Assembly (NCBI GenBank): GCA_037044905.1
Contig: JBAOKB010000071.1
Coordinates: forward strand, 868,001-932,000
Source: Hortaea werneckii
Lineage: Eukaryota > Ascomycota > Dothideomycetes > Mycosphaerellales > Teratosphaeriaceae
Direction of reading: 5' to 3'
Length of the DNA: 64,000 nucleotides
Both the position numbers and the translations under genes were made by a program. Positions within the stretch are counted from its first letter, which is position 1; each line of letters begins with the position of its first letter. Of this stretch, positions 44,782-55,650 are shown in pieces. The notes beneath the pieces are model-generated. The model made no database searches. It was given only the letters and a program-made list of their open reading frames with translations, and was not told the DNA's origin.

Positions 44782-45777
44782 ATGAGTGCAAGAGAGCCCA
44801 GGTACGCTATCCATCCCATTTCCGCGCCGCCCACCACCTGCTCCCCGAACTCCGCCCTCCTCCCATCTCGCGCCCTTCCCAATCTCAAACACCTGGCTCT
44901 TACTAACTCACCCCTCCAGATTCAACCAGCAGGTCCTCATCGACACCACCCCCCTCCCCGACCACATCCCCAAGGTCCCCGAGATCGGTGCTTCTTCCGC
45001 CCCGCTGCTGAGCGCCAGCTACTTCATCGGCGCCCGCTGCAAGCCTTACAATGACGACTACATGCACTGCAAGGACCAGAGCAATGGCAAGGGCGAGATG
45101 GACTGTTTGAGAGAAGGAAGGAAGGTCACGAGGTGTGCGGGCAGCGTGTAAGTCTGGGAATACTGCTGGCAAGCGCCATCTTGCACGGAAGTGGTGCTCG
45201 CGGTGGAATTGGGCACAGAGCAGAGCATTGTGCCAATCTGCTGCTCTTCCATGGCGTGCAGAGAATGGCGACTTGCTGGAAACATCGTTTATAGGGGCAG
45301 AGCATCGTACTAACCCCATTCTAACAGCCTCGAGGATATCAACAAGTCCTGCCTCGACGAGTTCCGCAAGCACTGGGAGTGCCTGGACAACAACAACCAG
45401 CAGCTCTGGCAATGTCGGCGGTGGGAGAGGCCGCTGAACAAGTGCGTGTTTGACAATCTGGTAAGTCCCTGCAATTCTTCTAAGTCTCTTTGCCATACAG
45501 TCATCTTTCCGCTCGGCAAGAATCCTGTGTCTCTCCGGGTCTCCCGCTCCTACAGTCACTAGTTACAACATCACGTGCGATCGCAAGCTTGGGATCCACA
45601 CTGCTTCCTCTTCAACTCCTCTCCCAAAATCTACTCTTCGCCACCCGCCATCTTTCGCTGACCCTTCTGTCTTTCGAACAGAAATTGGAGAAGACCATCC
45701 CCGGTGCCCCGGAGAACGAGACACCCGTCCATCTGCGGAAGAAGCAGATCTTCGCCCATTCCATCGCCTCGCAATAG
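44782..45777 (+). CDS. nuo-20.8: Complex I accessory subunit, 20.8 kDa (NDUFA8/PGIV type)
   Basis: Twin CHCH-domain accessory subunit of NADH:ubiquinone oxidoreductase on the intermembrane-space side. Exons 44782-44801 (20 bp), 44920-45147, 45328-45460 and 45682-45777 give 158 residues. Visible blocks are PLPDHIPKVPEIGASSAPLL, SASYFIGARCKPYNDDYMHC, then CLREGRKVTRC, DINKSCLDEFRKHWEC and the CX9C partner NNQQLWQCRRWERPLNKC. It ends EKTIPGAPENETPVHLR, as in fungal orthologues. The introns (118, 180, 221 bp) are longer than elsewhere in the window. Import through the Mia40 disulfide relay is expected from the Cys pattern. Confidence 0.93.
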
Positions 45778-45930
45778 AAATTTTGTTATCTTGTCGACGA
45801 TCGGGATGCGGTGAGTTTTTGTACAGTATGCCACCGAATGCTAAGCTGTTTTCATGTGTGTGTGTTTTTTCAGGCGATTCTCAACTATTTCTTACTGTGC
45901 TGCTGAAGGCAGATTGGGCAGATTTGTCAT

Positions 45931-46052
45931 GAGTCATGTGTCATGAAGCTGCCAGCTCACCGGTTACGATCGCAGTTGCTTACATGAGTGGCACGAGTAA
46001 TGTGTCATGAAGCTGCCAGTTCACTGGTCACGACCGCAGCCGCTTACATGAG
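45931..46052. repeat. Direct duplication, 64-bp period, two copies
   Basis: Copies at 45931-45988 and 45995-46052. Over the central 52 bases (from TGTGTCATGAAGCTGCCAG to CTTACATGAG) there are six mismatches, and every one is a C/T exchange on the plus strand. This is the kind of difference left by repeat-induced point mutation or cytosine deamination. Confidence 0.85.
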
Positions 46053-46200
46053 GAGGTCGCTCCTACCGAGTTGACTGAAGGTCTCGTCTTTAAGCCCCCC
46101 GTTCTGCTTCTTTCACACCTCCCCTAACAGCACACAAGGAGGCTTCCGTAGCGACTGACATCTCTAGCGTAAGACAGTCGACGCTTACAACGTTCGGTCT

Positions 46201-46915
46201 GCCAACCGTGCAGCGGAATAGCTGATCCTGTCCACAAGTCGCCTGTCTTTCAACCATCAGGATACTGGCGACAGTGCAATAATGCAAGAGCTTTTTGCGC
46301 GCCGCTCGAAGACTATACTCGACGGGCCGGCCAGGAAAGGAAGGGTGACCTCAAGCCCTCTGCATAACCGAGCACCGGATACTGACCTCTCACATAGCAC
46401 GTTCCATAGCTGGTTCGGAGCGCCGCACGGCGTCCGTTTTCCCGGTTGCGGGGCGACATCGGGTATTGTAGCGCACAAGTCGCTCGTCTTCCAACCTCCA
46501 GGAAAGTGGGAACAGCGCAATATTACTAGAGTCATCGGCGCGCCTTCCCATTAACGTACCAGTCGGTTTACTAGTGAGAGGAGCAGACCGAAATTGCTTC
46601 TGCATGCCGGGCACCGGACACTGACTTCTGGCATTGCTCCGATGGCGGCTGGCCCACGGCACCGCTCAATATCCTTTTCGCCAATTGCGCGGCGGAACCA
46701 CTTACGCTAGCGCACGAATTGCCCGTCTCGCACTCTCCAGGACTTTGGTGACAGCGCGATGTTACACCTGGCACTCGGCCCATCGCTCCAGGAAATCACC
46801 GGGCTGACCAGTGAGAGAAGCATGACACTGATACTTCTGCATGGCGGGACCTGAGTACTGACTTAGCGTACGCCACGGCTGGCTTGCGGCGACGTTCCCG
46901 GACCCTTTCTCATGT
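46201..46915. repeat. Degenerate tandem array, about 240-bp unit, three copies
   Basis: Three imperfect units begin near 46201, 46441 and 46681. Anchors recur at constant spacing: CACAAGTCGC / CACAAGTCGC / CACGAATTGC at 46233, 46473 and 46713. A second set, CTGCATAACCG / CTGCATGCCGG / CTGCATGGCGG, is near 46360, 46600 and 46838. GATACTGACC / ACACTGACTT / GTACTGACTT follow about 18 bases later. Identity between units is only moderate, with substitutions and small indels. A partial fourth unit may follow to the right. Origin unknown. Confidence 0.7.
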
Positions 46916-48784
46916 CGTTTCCACCCATGGACCGGTACTGTTCTGAAAAATTGTACATGTCGTAGCATGTTCTCCCAGCCGCGGCAGCGACGTGGGGACG
47001 CCGTTCTTCCTGGCTTTGAAATGTCCTCTGTTCTTGTCCGGACCGTTTGGATCATGCGCACAGTGTTCCCCTCGCCCAAAAAGTGTCTGGAGGGGCCTAG
47101 GGTGGCTGGAACAGCCCATCCGCTGCTACAGTCAAGAGTACTCGCACAAAGTGCCCGACGCTCTAGAGCAGCGCTCAGGAGAATCTTCGTTTCGCGACTC
47201 TGGCTAATTCCCGTGGCCGCCGGATAAGCTCAAAGCTCGAAGTGTCCTGCTGGCCCCACCGGCGCTTTTGACAGGCCTGAACTCGATGCTGGAGTCAATC
47301 TACCGGTACGACTGGGACGTTCTGTGCACGATATATCATGTCCTGCTGGGCGTTCGCCTTACTTCGCGGCTCTGTCTGGTCGACAGTGGCGACTGGCGAA
47401 CCCTGCGCAAAGCGCACAGTCTTCCGGTCGCAGCAGCCAGTCTCTGCAAAATCTTGAAAGTCTCCCCTACAGTGCATGCACTGGTGCAGCTGAAAACTCT
47501 GTTCGCCGCAGGAGCTACCCGGAGACCAGTTTTCTTTTGCTCTTCTTTTCTTTTCTTTTTTGCCGCTTAGTCCCACGCTACAGGCATTTCGTGCACGGGC
47601 GCTGCGGAGAGGAACTGTGGAGAGCACGATGTGCTCTGCTCACGACAGTAGCGTCGGCGTCTCCCTTGCCCTGGATATTACGGAGCCTGGCTTTCCAGTG
47701 GTCCGCTGAGTCTTCGGCTACCCGGCATCTAGACGGTCTGGCCTAGGTCGTGTCCAATGGTCGTTTACCTGGATTCTCGCTGCGCCCATGGTCGTGGTCG
47801 CTGAGGTATATCCGCTGAATCAAGCGCCGCGCCGTGATTCCTGCCGTCAGGGCGTGGATATCCCCGGGCCGCCTGGATTGACTATTCAAGCCTGAGCACA
47901 ATGTCTTGTTCCGCTGATGGTACCACGCTCGACGATGTAAGAGGGTGTATGTCGCTTCTTGCCCAAACTCGTCTTCCGGTCAGGGCCTGGTACGCAAGGA
48001 TTCGAATTCCCAGTTGGTACCATTGTTGGGTGCTGATGCCCGCAACCCATGTCGCGACTAAGAATCATGCGTGTGCCTGACTTGGTAGATTCAGGGTTGT
48101 TTCAGAGGCTCGCGCGTCCATTGGCAATGGATGTTGACCGTCGAGGGGTAGCTCGGGTGCGCCCCCTTTTTTCGCACCCAGCTGCAGAATCGGGTTTGGG
48201 AGGAATCATGCTCCACCTTCGCCTTTAGCATGTTCGGAATCGGTCATGGAGAGCATTGTCTGCCATTCGGATGTAGGTAAGCGAAGCGCTGTTGCAATGT
48301 GGTCGCAGTGGACTAATGTTGTGCAGTATGCGATTGCACGATTCGCCACCTTGCGCGCCACCTACATGGTTGTTGTTATGTTAGCTCTCATGAAGCTTCA
48401 TAACAGCCTTGGAATGATCAAAAGATGGTTGAGCCACCAAGATCATGTGCAGCAAGCGTAAGAGGTCGAGCAACTTGATCACCTGCCGGTCAGTGAAGGT
48501 CTGCCCACCCCGGTAACGTCCAGACCTCCATCCAGATCGTGAAACGGAGGATTGAGGCTTCAAGAAGACACGTGTCCCTTCGAAATAGGCATGACCGGGC
48601 ATTCTAGCAGCGATTGCTATACAAATTGCCCAGGGTAGCCTGTGGGCATGTGGTAAGTCAGACTCACTTAAGCCTCGTGCTCATGCCGTATTGGGATTCT
48701 GTGCTAGCGGCTCGAGCCGAAAGCTGCCTCTGTTAATCTGGCTTCCAGATCTTGCGAACATGTTCGAACTCTCTTGCTTACACA

Positions 48785-48792
48785 TATATAAA
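48785..48792 (+). promoter_or_regulatory. TATA box upstream of the 48920 gene
   Basis: TATATAAA 128 bp upstream of the start codon at 48920. Position and sequence suit a TATA element, which supports the chosen gene start. Confidence 0.45.
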
Positions 48793-48919
48793 CAGACATC
48801 GACAAAAGAGTAGCACTCCAGATACCTCAAGTCTGACTACTTTACCTACTTTGGTTATAGAAGGCTTCGCCGTATTAGGCATTGCTCTTTGTTAGCTAAC
48901 GTCTCTTCACACTACTACT

Positions 48920-50369
48920 ATGTCTTCTTTGCAAGTACTTCGCGCGAACGGAAGGGACCGGGCGAGGCATGTTGTCGAGATCCGCCTCCATGCGGATAGT
49001 GACTCCGGTCAAGAAGCAGTTGTGCTTCGTCGCACGATGTTCTGTCCAGGGAGTAACCGCTTCTTTGAAGTTCAGCTTCACCTGGGACATGACTTCAACC
49101 TATACAGCTCCAATGGGGTTGAGCTCGTGATCTCCATTGGAGACTTGACCCACATGCTAATACCAGTAACCCATACGCAGAGATGGGTACTCGAGAGACC
49201 TCCTGGAGGTCACATTGCTGGTGATTATACCGTCAACATCTTGCGTATCTGGAAACCACAAGGAGGGCATACAGACTTGCCTCTAACTTTGCCTCCCGCC
49301 AACCGTAAGTACAAATCTGCGAACACCCAACCTCCGAAACCCTTTAAGAAGCTAATGACAGCAACGGCTAGCCACACCGGGCCAGGGAGACCAGGAAGCA
49401 AACGTCCGCGACGGCGAATTTGCTGACACGGGCAAACTCGTCGTCTCTATCCGGCGCTTCAAGAAGTTGCAAAAAGATCATGACGCCACTTCACAACCTA
49501 CAACCATACCTGTACAAAATACGGACCCTCCAGACCATTTCTTGTACGTCCCTGCCTCATGTATCTCTGTTATGTATTGGTCGACGGCTGACCGAAATTA
49601 CAGCGATGAGTGGTTGAGACAGGATCCCAAACTCCTAAGGGAGGTCAGGCGATTGATCATTAGGTCCGACTACATCAACGTCTTGCGCGGCGTGAATGGC
49701 CGCATATACAGATACGTTGTGGAGATAGTTCCAGATCCCGCCGACATTACGAGCACACCGCTGGCTCACCCGATGGGCGGTCTTCCCTGCAGGCAGCAAC
49801 TGATCCAAGAGGCGGCGACTTGGGCTGGTGGACTTCGCTCAAGCCCGTCGATGCGCGGCAACCTGCAATCAGGGCCTTCGAACGAGGAACGTGCTACGCA
49901 GTTCATGTCGGAGACTCCATCCTTCCCACAGACAGCACCTTCTCACGCGGGAACGCCTGGTATGACTCCACATACGTCGGGGTCGTTTGCACCTAATACG
50001 CGTCGGACCCATCCGCTAGACCTCAACCAGGGCGCAATGCACATCATTTCCCATGATGATCTTCATCGTGCGGATGCCTCCAGGTCTTCTAGGAGACCTC
50101 GCAACTCGCTGCACACAGGCCCAATGGGCTCTCACAGGGGTAGGAATGGAGGTGGCGATCGATCGGACTTCCGCCACCTCCCACCCGTTGCGCCAGGCAC
50201 CGAAGCCTCCCAAACGCCGCCAGCCTCCCGACCAGCCATGTCACAGCCGCATGGACCGAATGACCTGCGTCAGGGTCCGCAAGGTAACACGCAGCCAGAG
50301 ACTATTGAGATACCGTCCTCCTCCTCCGACGAAGTAGAGGAGCGCCGGAAGAGGCGCCGCAGGAACTGA
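48920..50369 (+). CDS. Uncharacterised protein with SUMO-interaction-like C-terminus (gene A)
   Basis: Exons 48920-49304, 49372-49543 and 49604-50369 give 440 residues; introns are 67 and 60 bp with GTAAGT and GTACGT donors. The N-terminal 160 residues look like a beta-rich domain (FFEVQLHLGHDFNLYSSNG, GGHIAGDYTVNILRIW, TGKLVVSIRRFKKL), reminiscent of the fungal DUF7918 group, though this is a weak visual match. A helical block follows (FDEWLRQDPKLLREVRRLII), then about 200 disordered residues rich in Pro/Ser/Arg. The extreme C-terminus, TIEIPSSSSDEVEE followed by a basic RRKRRRR run, has the layout of a phospho-regulated SUMO-interacting motif plus nuclear localisation signal. Gene B, 1.2 kb downstream on the same strand, has a similar layout. 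Function unknown. Confidence 0.7.
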
Positions 50370-51584
50370 ACACCACGAAAGAGGAAGAGATCAATACTCT
50401 CGCAAGGAGCTCTAGAGATTGCTGGAAAAGAGCTTCCAGGGGATGCGGAGAACAGAGGCCGTGCGCTTTCTGGATATACCGTGCGTATGAAGACCGAAGT
50501 AGGCAGAGCGGTTGGACAGTACAGGGAAAGAATTTGGCTCATTGAACATCGAGCTTGCAAACCTTCACAAGGCTACGCCATGTAATAGTACCAACAACAC
50601 AAATGGAATCAGCTGCAATTGAAGATTGACGGGGCCATTCTTCCTTGTCTGGTCAGAGAAATTCGGTGTCTCAGGAATCGTTTGGATACATTCCAAGCTG
50701 AGTATATCATTGTCATTTGTGTTTCATGTTCTGACCGATATGACATTTTGACAAAATGTAACAAATGACGCTCAGCAAAACCACTCGACGAAGAGCTAAT
50801 TTCTTTGTTTGCCGTGAGCACAGATCGACGGTTGTGTCCATTCATGATACGCTCAGTCATTGATGCCATGCTGACGCTCAACTTAGGTTCAACGATACAT
50901 TGCTACCCGAGGGAAAAGCGAACGATCAAGTCCGGTGTCCGATGGCAATGGAAATAATCAAGTGGGCGTCCAACATCAACGCCGACATTTTATCCCTTGC
51001 TCTCCCTGCAGAAGGCCAGTTCATTGCGAACCATCGATATCAGGTACGAATGAATTGGTAGCAGACTCGCAAGCGGAAGGAATCATGTCAGCTAAGGCAG
51101 GCTCGGAGCTGTTTGATGCCGCAGAGAGCTACAACCAGAGGTTCGTGATCTGCCTTGATACCCGTCAAATCGAATACCTATCTAACCCGTCTAATGAGCC
51201 TCTCAGAGAGCAATGTGCAACCGAAGACCTTGCAAGAAAGCAGGGCCATCGCAGCAAGCGCTGAAGTGCGCCGAAAGCGTACTGGACAGCAGCAGTAAGT
51301 ACACGCTCTGGGTTCAATATCCACACATCAATTGGAACTTCCATCGTCTTTCTCGTAATTGATTCTGCCAAGACATGAGCGGGTGACATCACCTGACACC
51401 ACGGCAGTCGCGCCTGCCTCGTTTGTGTCAGCCTTTGTTTACATCCGGTGAACACGGTGCGTCACTCCGACCTCGGTGCCTGCACATGACCTTTCTGACT
51501 TCTTGCAGATGGTTCCAAGGTTGCCATTTCTCGACGTTGCTACACGAGTCCGGACTCTCCTGCCTTTGGTAGGTGCTCGCAACG
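50370..51584. other. 1.2 kb between genes A and B; possible missed exon
   Basis: No complete gene seen. At 50942-51043 a frame MAMEIIKWASNINADILSLA and onward ends at a plausible donor (CAG/GTACGA). A GTAAGT donor follows near 51295 and TTGCAG acceptors near 51508. They could belong to an upstream exon of gene B, but I could not connect them to its frame convincingly. Confidence 0.4.
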
Positions 51585-54484
51585 ATGCGGTTCGACTTTG
51601 AAGACCTAGAGGTTTACCTCAAGCCCCATGGTGACAATTCAGAGCCCTCTCGTGTGTGCGAACGGCCTGGCATCCGAATTGGTGGAAACTTCAAGACGGC
51701 TTGGGTCTACGCTCAATGGAAGACCGACTCCAAGTTTGACATTGTAATCAGCTTCGGCAAGAACTTCAAGCTCGGATCTGCGAATATCATTCAGATCGAC
51801 GTGCGCGCTGGCAAGGGCCAGACCAATCACTGCTTCAGGGATTCCGCTGTCTTCGGCATCCAAACATCCTGGGTGCAGGAACAGCAACATGTCCTAAGCA
51901 GCTTCACTGCCAAGGCCTATGATCAGGCGTGCGGTCCTGAATTGCAAGCCGATGGAGCCGGAAAGCCGATTGCTCTGTCTGCTGCTCCCGGCAATGTGCC
52001 CGAAGGCTCCAGCGAGAAGAACTGGGCATTCTTGATCAGACCGATGCAGGATGAGCAAGGTGAGCAGCCGCCGAATCCACCATCTAGTCAACGGCTTTGG
52101 CTAATATGTTGTAGTCTGGGGCAGGGCAATGCGGGGAAGCGTAAATCCTTCGAGGGCAAGTCGTTCGACAGAGACACCACTCCCGGCAATATCACTGTGT
52201 ACATCACTCGCGGCAAAGTGCCCCGGGCCCCATCCGATGAAGTGTAAGTACTCTTACAGATATGTTAATACGGTGGCGAGACTAACGCATGGTAGTGATC
52301 ATAATCCAGCCGACGAGCGAGTTTGCTTACCAAAGAACATGGCCAACTTCAAAGCCCTTCCAGGACAAGAAGGCGACCCGCAAATCGTAGAGTTCCGGCC
52401 TTTGGCTCTTTCCAGTCGTAAGTCATGGCAAACGAATCGAACTTGCTACCGCTGACACGTTCACAGGACCGACGTTCTGGCTGGAGACTTACAAGGACGG
52501 AAATCCCAAGATGCCTCACAAATACGATAATGGCTTGATTGTTCAGCAAGACGCCGCATTCATTCAAGCTCGTGAACGCACATATGATCTCCGTCAGCGC
52601 ATGTCATCTGAGTGGAAGACTCGCAAAGCCGAGTTGCAGTCCTTGCATAACGGCCGACGCAATACCCGCTCTTCATCCGGCAGCGGTCTGTCAACAACCC
52701 AATCAACGATGGCTCAAGGAGATGAAGCTGGAGTGGAAATTGCCCTGGCTACATATACAGGGCGCCAATCAGCGGCAGAGTCGAACACGATGGAACCAGA
52801 CGTTCCAGAAGAGTCGCCGCAGACAGAAATTCTGCCCGAAATCACGTTTTGCGACTGTCCGAAAGACCACACTCCCAAGCGGCACAAGGAGGGCGGCATG
52901 GCCCGAGCAAGAGCAAGACCTGTGAATCGCTCTGAAGGCCGGGGCATTTCCTCACAAACGTCCACAGCTGATCTTATTGACCGATGCAAGCCTTGCGGTG
53001 CATGTGGTAACCCCAAAGTAGCTCTGAAAAACAGGGATGACTACAAGAGTCAAATGCAAAAGGTTCTTGCATCGCAGCGAGGAGACTCTCGTCGGATCGA
53101 GACACCCGACCGAGAGAAGTTACCAATCGCTCCTACCACATTGAAGCATCCACGGAAGCACCAAGCAAAGGAGAGCTCTACTCTGCAACCTAAAGGCTTC
53201 TTTGCTCGCTTCGCCAACGGCATAGAGTCTTCAAGCGATGAAAGACCTTTGCCTGCTATTCCACAAAAGCGTAAGCACAATGATCAGACCAGGAAACAGA
53301 GGACTGGCTCGCTTGCCTCGGACGCTTCACCGAGGCCCATTGCCGCGCAACAGCAATCTGCAGAGGAATCGAGCTTGCATGATGACAGCGCGACACCAAA
53401 TCTTGACGACCGCTCGGGCACGCAGGCTAGAGAAACCCCGAGCATGGCTGATTCTGATGGCCGGATCGTCGACGATGACGAGGAATCGCCTGTTCAACTT
53501 GGTAGGAACTCATCTGTTCAGTTAACGAGGGATTCAACTGGTCAGTTTGCCCAGGACTCACAGGTTCACGTTGAGGAAGAAGACCCATTGAGCCATGTTT
53601 CGGAAGGCAGCGATATCTCGAATCAACGAGATCCACAGCCAGTGCACGATAGCGCAAATGGACGTTTGATGCAGCGCGCGGCGACGGCAGATATGGGAAG
53701 TGGTATCAGTGATGCGAATGGTAAGATCGCCTTGGGAACACATCCTGCTGAGGTTAGCCACCCCCATGAATCTGCTATATCATCACAGCAGACACATCTG
53801 CCCCTGGAGCGCGACTCCAACAAAGGAATGAGGACGTATGCGGAGAAAGCGACCCAAAGTGCTGGTGCAATGCTTGGCCTACCAACTAGCTCTTCTTATA
53901 AGGAACCTGGCGGGCTGGGCTATCCGACACGTGCTCCGCAGCAGCAACTCTATCCTGCCAGCAATCAACACAATGAAAATACTGATGGCCAACACAAGCA
54001 AGCGCACAGTCGCTCTTCGATTGACCAAGGCCAAGCACGTCGGCTTGAGCAGTATGCTTCCCCCGCGCCTTCGGACGGGCACCAGCACAGAGGAGACTCG
54101 GTTGTACCCGACCAGCGTATAATCGGGAACACCCCAGCACCATCGATGGAGAGTGCAAGATCGCCCAGCATGCCGCCAGGTCCGCAGGACGATGTGATTG
54201 ACCTTACGAATTGTGACGATGACTCGCCTTCCTCCGCCAGTAATCGGCAGGCAAGCCAAACTGCGATGGATTCAGCCGAGCAAGAGCGAGAAGTCGAAGA
54301 TAGGCTCGCAAGGACACGTCGCAAGAAACAGCGGCTACAAACCCAGAGACAAAGGCTAATTTTCGATGAGCGTCTCATTGATCTAGAGGATGAGGAATAT
54401 GACCTTCTGGAGCAAAAGAGACAACTTGCGACTGGACGAGTGGTCAAGTCTGAGCCGAGTGGTATCGTGAAGTCTGAGCAGTAG
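51585..54484 (+). CDS. Large disordered protein with SIM and tandem SUMO-acceptor motifs (gene B)
   Basis: Start chosen at ATG 51585. Exons run 51585-52243, 52296-52417 and 52467-54484. A strong intron at 52060-52114 (GTGAGC, GCTAAT, TTGTAG) breaks the frame unless one G is added in the G4 run at 52118-52121, giving 914 residues; left unspliced it gives 932. The N-terminal 230 residues are beta-rich (GGNFKTAWVYAQW, FDIVISFGKNFKLG, NITVYITRGKV) and may be DUF7918-like. Next come PTFWLETYKDGN and about 600 disordered residues. The C-terminus holds DDVIDLTNCDDDS, a classical SUMO-interacting motif, a charged coiled coil, and two psi-K-x-E sites, VKSEP and VKSEQ, within the last 14 residues. Probably nuclear. 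Function unknown. Confidence 0.7.
53492..53587 (+). repeat. 24-bp coding repeat in gene B
   Basis: Four 24-bp units starting at 53492, 53516, 53540 and 53564 encode degenerate octapeptides VQLGRNSS, VQLTRDST, GQFAQDSQ and VHVEEEDP; the last is only weakly similar. In-frame expansion within the disordered part of the protein. Confidence 0.7.
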
Positions 54485-54945
54485 ATTGCACATGGCAGGA
54501 GTATAGATTAGAGTGATGGTACAAGTATTGGTGGTTTGGCTGGCCTTGGAGGCAGCGGGAGATTGATAATTGTGACGAACGCCAGGCGAGAAAAGTCGCC
54601 GCACTTTGCTCCGGAGAGGTTTCCTGGTGGCGAGCGGCGTCAGATCTTCGCGCAGGAGAGTAGATTGCAGGACGAGTTCGAGACTCGTGAAGCGCTGATG
54701 TCTGCGCTGTTGGCCTGCTTTCCTAGTGCGCATCGAACAGAGCGGTTTTCTGTAGGGCCCTTATCTTAGAATGCGAAGATGGCTGTATGCAAGACGGCAT
54801 TTCTGCAGAGTAATCCTGCTGGGCAGACCGGATGAAACGTTAGGTCATGCCGCTCCTTAGCACTTCAGCGCGGCCTTTTGTAGGAGTGTTGCAAAAAGGA
54901 ACATAGCCTCGAATTGGGTGTATCTTCCTTCCCCTCGTAACTCCA
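54485..54945. other. Convergent 3' flanks of gene B and EMI1
   Basis: 461 bp with nothing recognisable. The two genes end facing each other. Confidence 0.5.
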
Positions 54946-55650
54946 TCACTCCTGCATCGGCACAGCCCCCTCCTCAGCATCCGGATCCTTATGAAACGCC
55001 CTCACCACCCCTTTCGTCCGAATCTCCCACACATCCTCACTACTCCCCCTTTCCTTCTTCCGTCTCTCGTCCCGGTCGAGGTAGTACTGCGCTATCATCT
55101 CTTCCGTATCTTTCGCTGGTAATGTGCGGTTCCGCATGCAGAACCAGAATGCGCCCCAGTGCTCGCTGCAGTCCTGGACTTTGCCGAACCGGTAGACGTC
55201 GTTGAATTTCCCGCCTAAGGATTGGCAGTAGAAGGCTGCGTCGAAGGCTTGTCGGCAGGACATTGTGCGGGGTGCGAGTGCTGCGGGAGAGATGTTGAGG
55301 GTGCCGTCGTCGTTGTAGCGGGATGGGGCTGTTGAGGGTGTGGGTTCTGAGGTTGGCTCGGCGGTAGGGGTTTCTGCGCTTTTTGTTCCATCACTGCCGG
55401 ATGATGTGGTTGAGAAGGAGTTCAGCCAGTTTTCTATCTCGGCGTCTGATTGCTTTTCGGTCCTGCCGGTGGTGTTACTGTCTGATCGTGAGGCGGCGCT
55501 GCCGAATATACGGCTCCGTTGGTCTTCTGAGAGTGCGAAGCTGCGGTGTACTGATTCTGCGTTTGGTGCAGTATTTTGGTCATTTCCATTTTGGTTCTGT
55601 TCATTAGCCGACGTCGGCGGCGACGGAGATGATGACCATAGCCAGCCCAT
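54946..55650 (-). CDS. EMI1: Emi1-like CHCH-type protein (DUF3128 family)
   Basis: Single exon of 234 residues. The C-terminal half reads APRTMSCRQAFDAAFYCQSL, GGKFNDVYRFGKVQDCSEHW, GAFWFCMRNRTLPAKDTEEM and IAQYYLDRDERRKKE. It then reads RGSSEDVWEIR and ends with RAFHKDPDAEEGA, closely matching the DUF3128 family named after yeast early meiotic induction protein 1. The four paired Cys (SCRQAF...YCQ and DCSEHW...FCM) suggest a CHCH-like fold. The N-terminal 110 residues are Ser/Thr/Asn-rich and disordered. Yeast Emi1 is linked to IME1 induction and to mitochondrial function; the role here is by family only. Divergent from the ammonium transporter. Confidence 0.88.
   Translation of the reverse strand: MGWLWSSSPSPPTSANEQNQNGNDQNTAPNAESVHRSFALSEDQRSRIFGSAASRSDSNTTGRTEKQSDAEIENWLNSFSTTSSGSDGTKSAETPTAEPTSEPTPSTAPSRYNDDGTLNISPAALAPRTMSCRQAFDAAFYCQSLGGKFNDVYRFGKVQDCSEHWGAFWFCMRNRTLPAKDTEEMIAQYYLDRDERRKKERGSSEDVWEIRTKGVVRAFHKDPDAEEGAVPMQE

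Larger units (their letters stand above)
45778..48919. other. 3.1 kb gene-poor region with degenerate repeats
   Basis: Longest stretch without a convincing gene. It starts after the complex I gene and holds a 64-bp-period duplication (45931-46052), a 240-bp-period degenerate array (46201-46915) and a TC-rich tract near 47530-47570. An interrupted inverted repeat TGGTAC...GTACCA lies around 47989-48025. Minus-strand frames across the array share short peptides such as SVSGAR but are broken by stops. No transposase, reverse transcriptase or long terminal repeat could be recognised. Confidence 0.55.

Noticed and set aside
47985..48030. GGATTCGAATTCC resembling a tRNA B box or an LTR primer-binding region
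   Set aside because: The putative T-stem does not pair, no A box lies at the right distance on either strand, and no LTR or reverse-transcriptase frame is nearby. Only a TGGTAC/GTACCA inverted repeat remains.
48246..48461. 71-codon frame with hydrophobic middle
   Set aside because: No domain, and its context lacks promoter or splice support; treated as chance.
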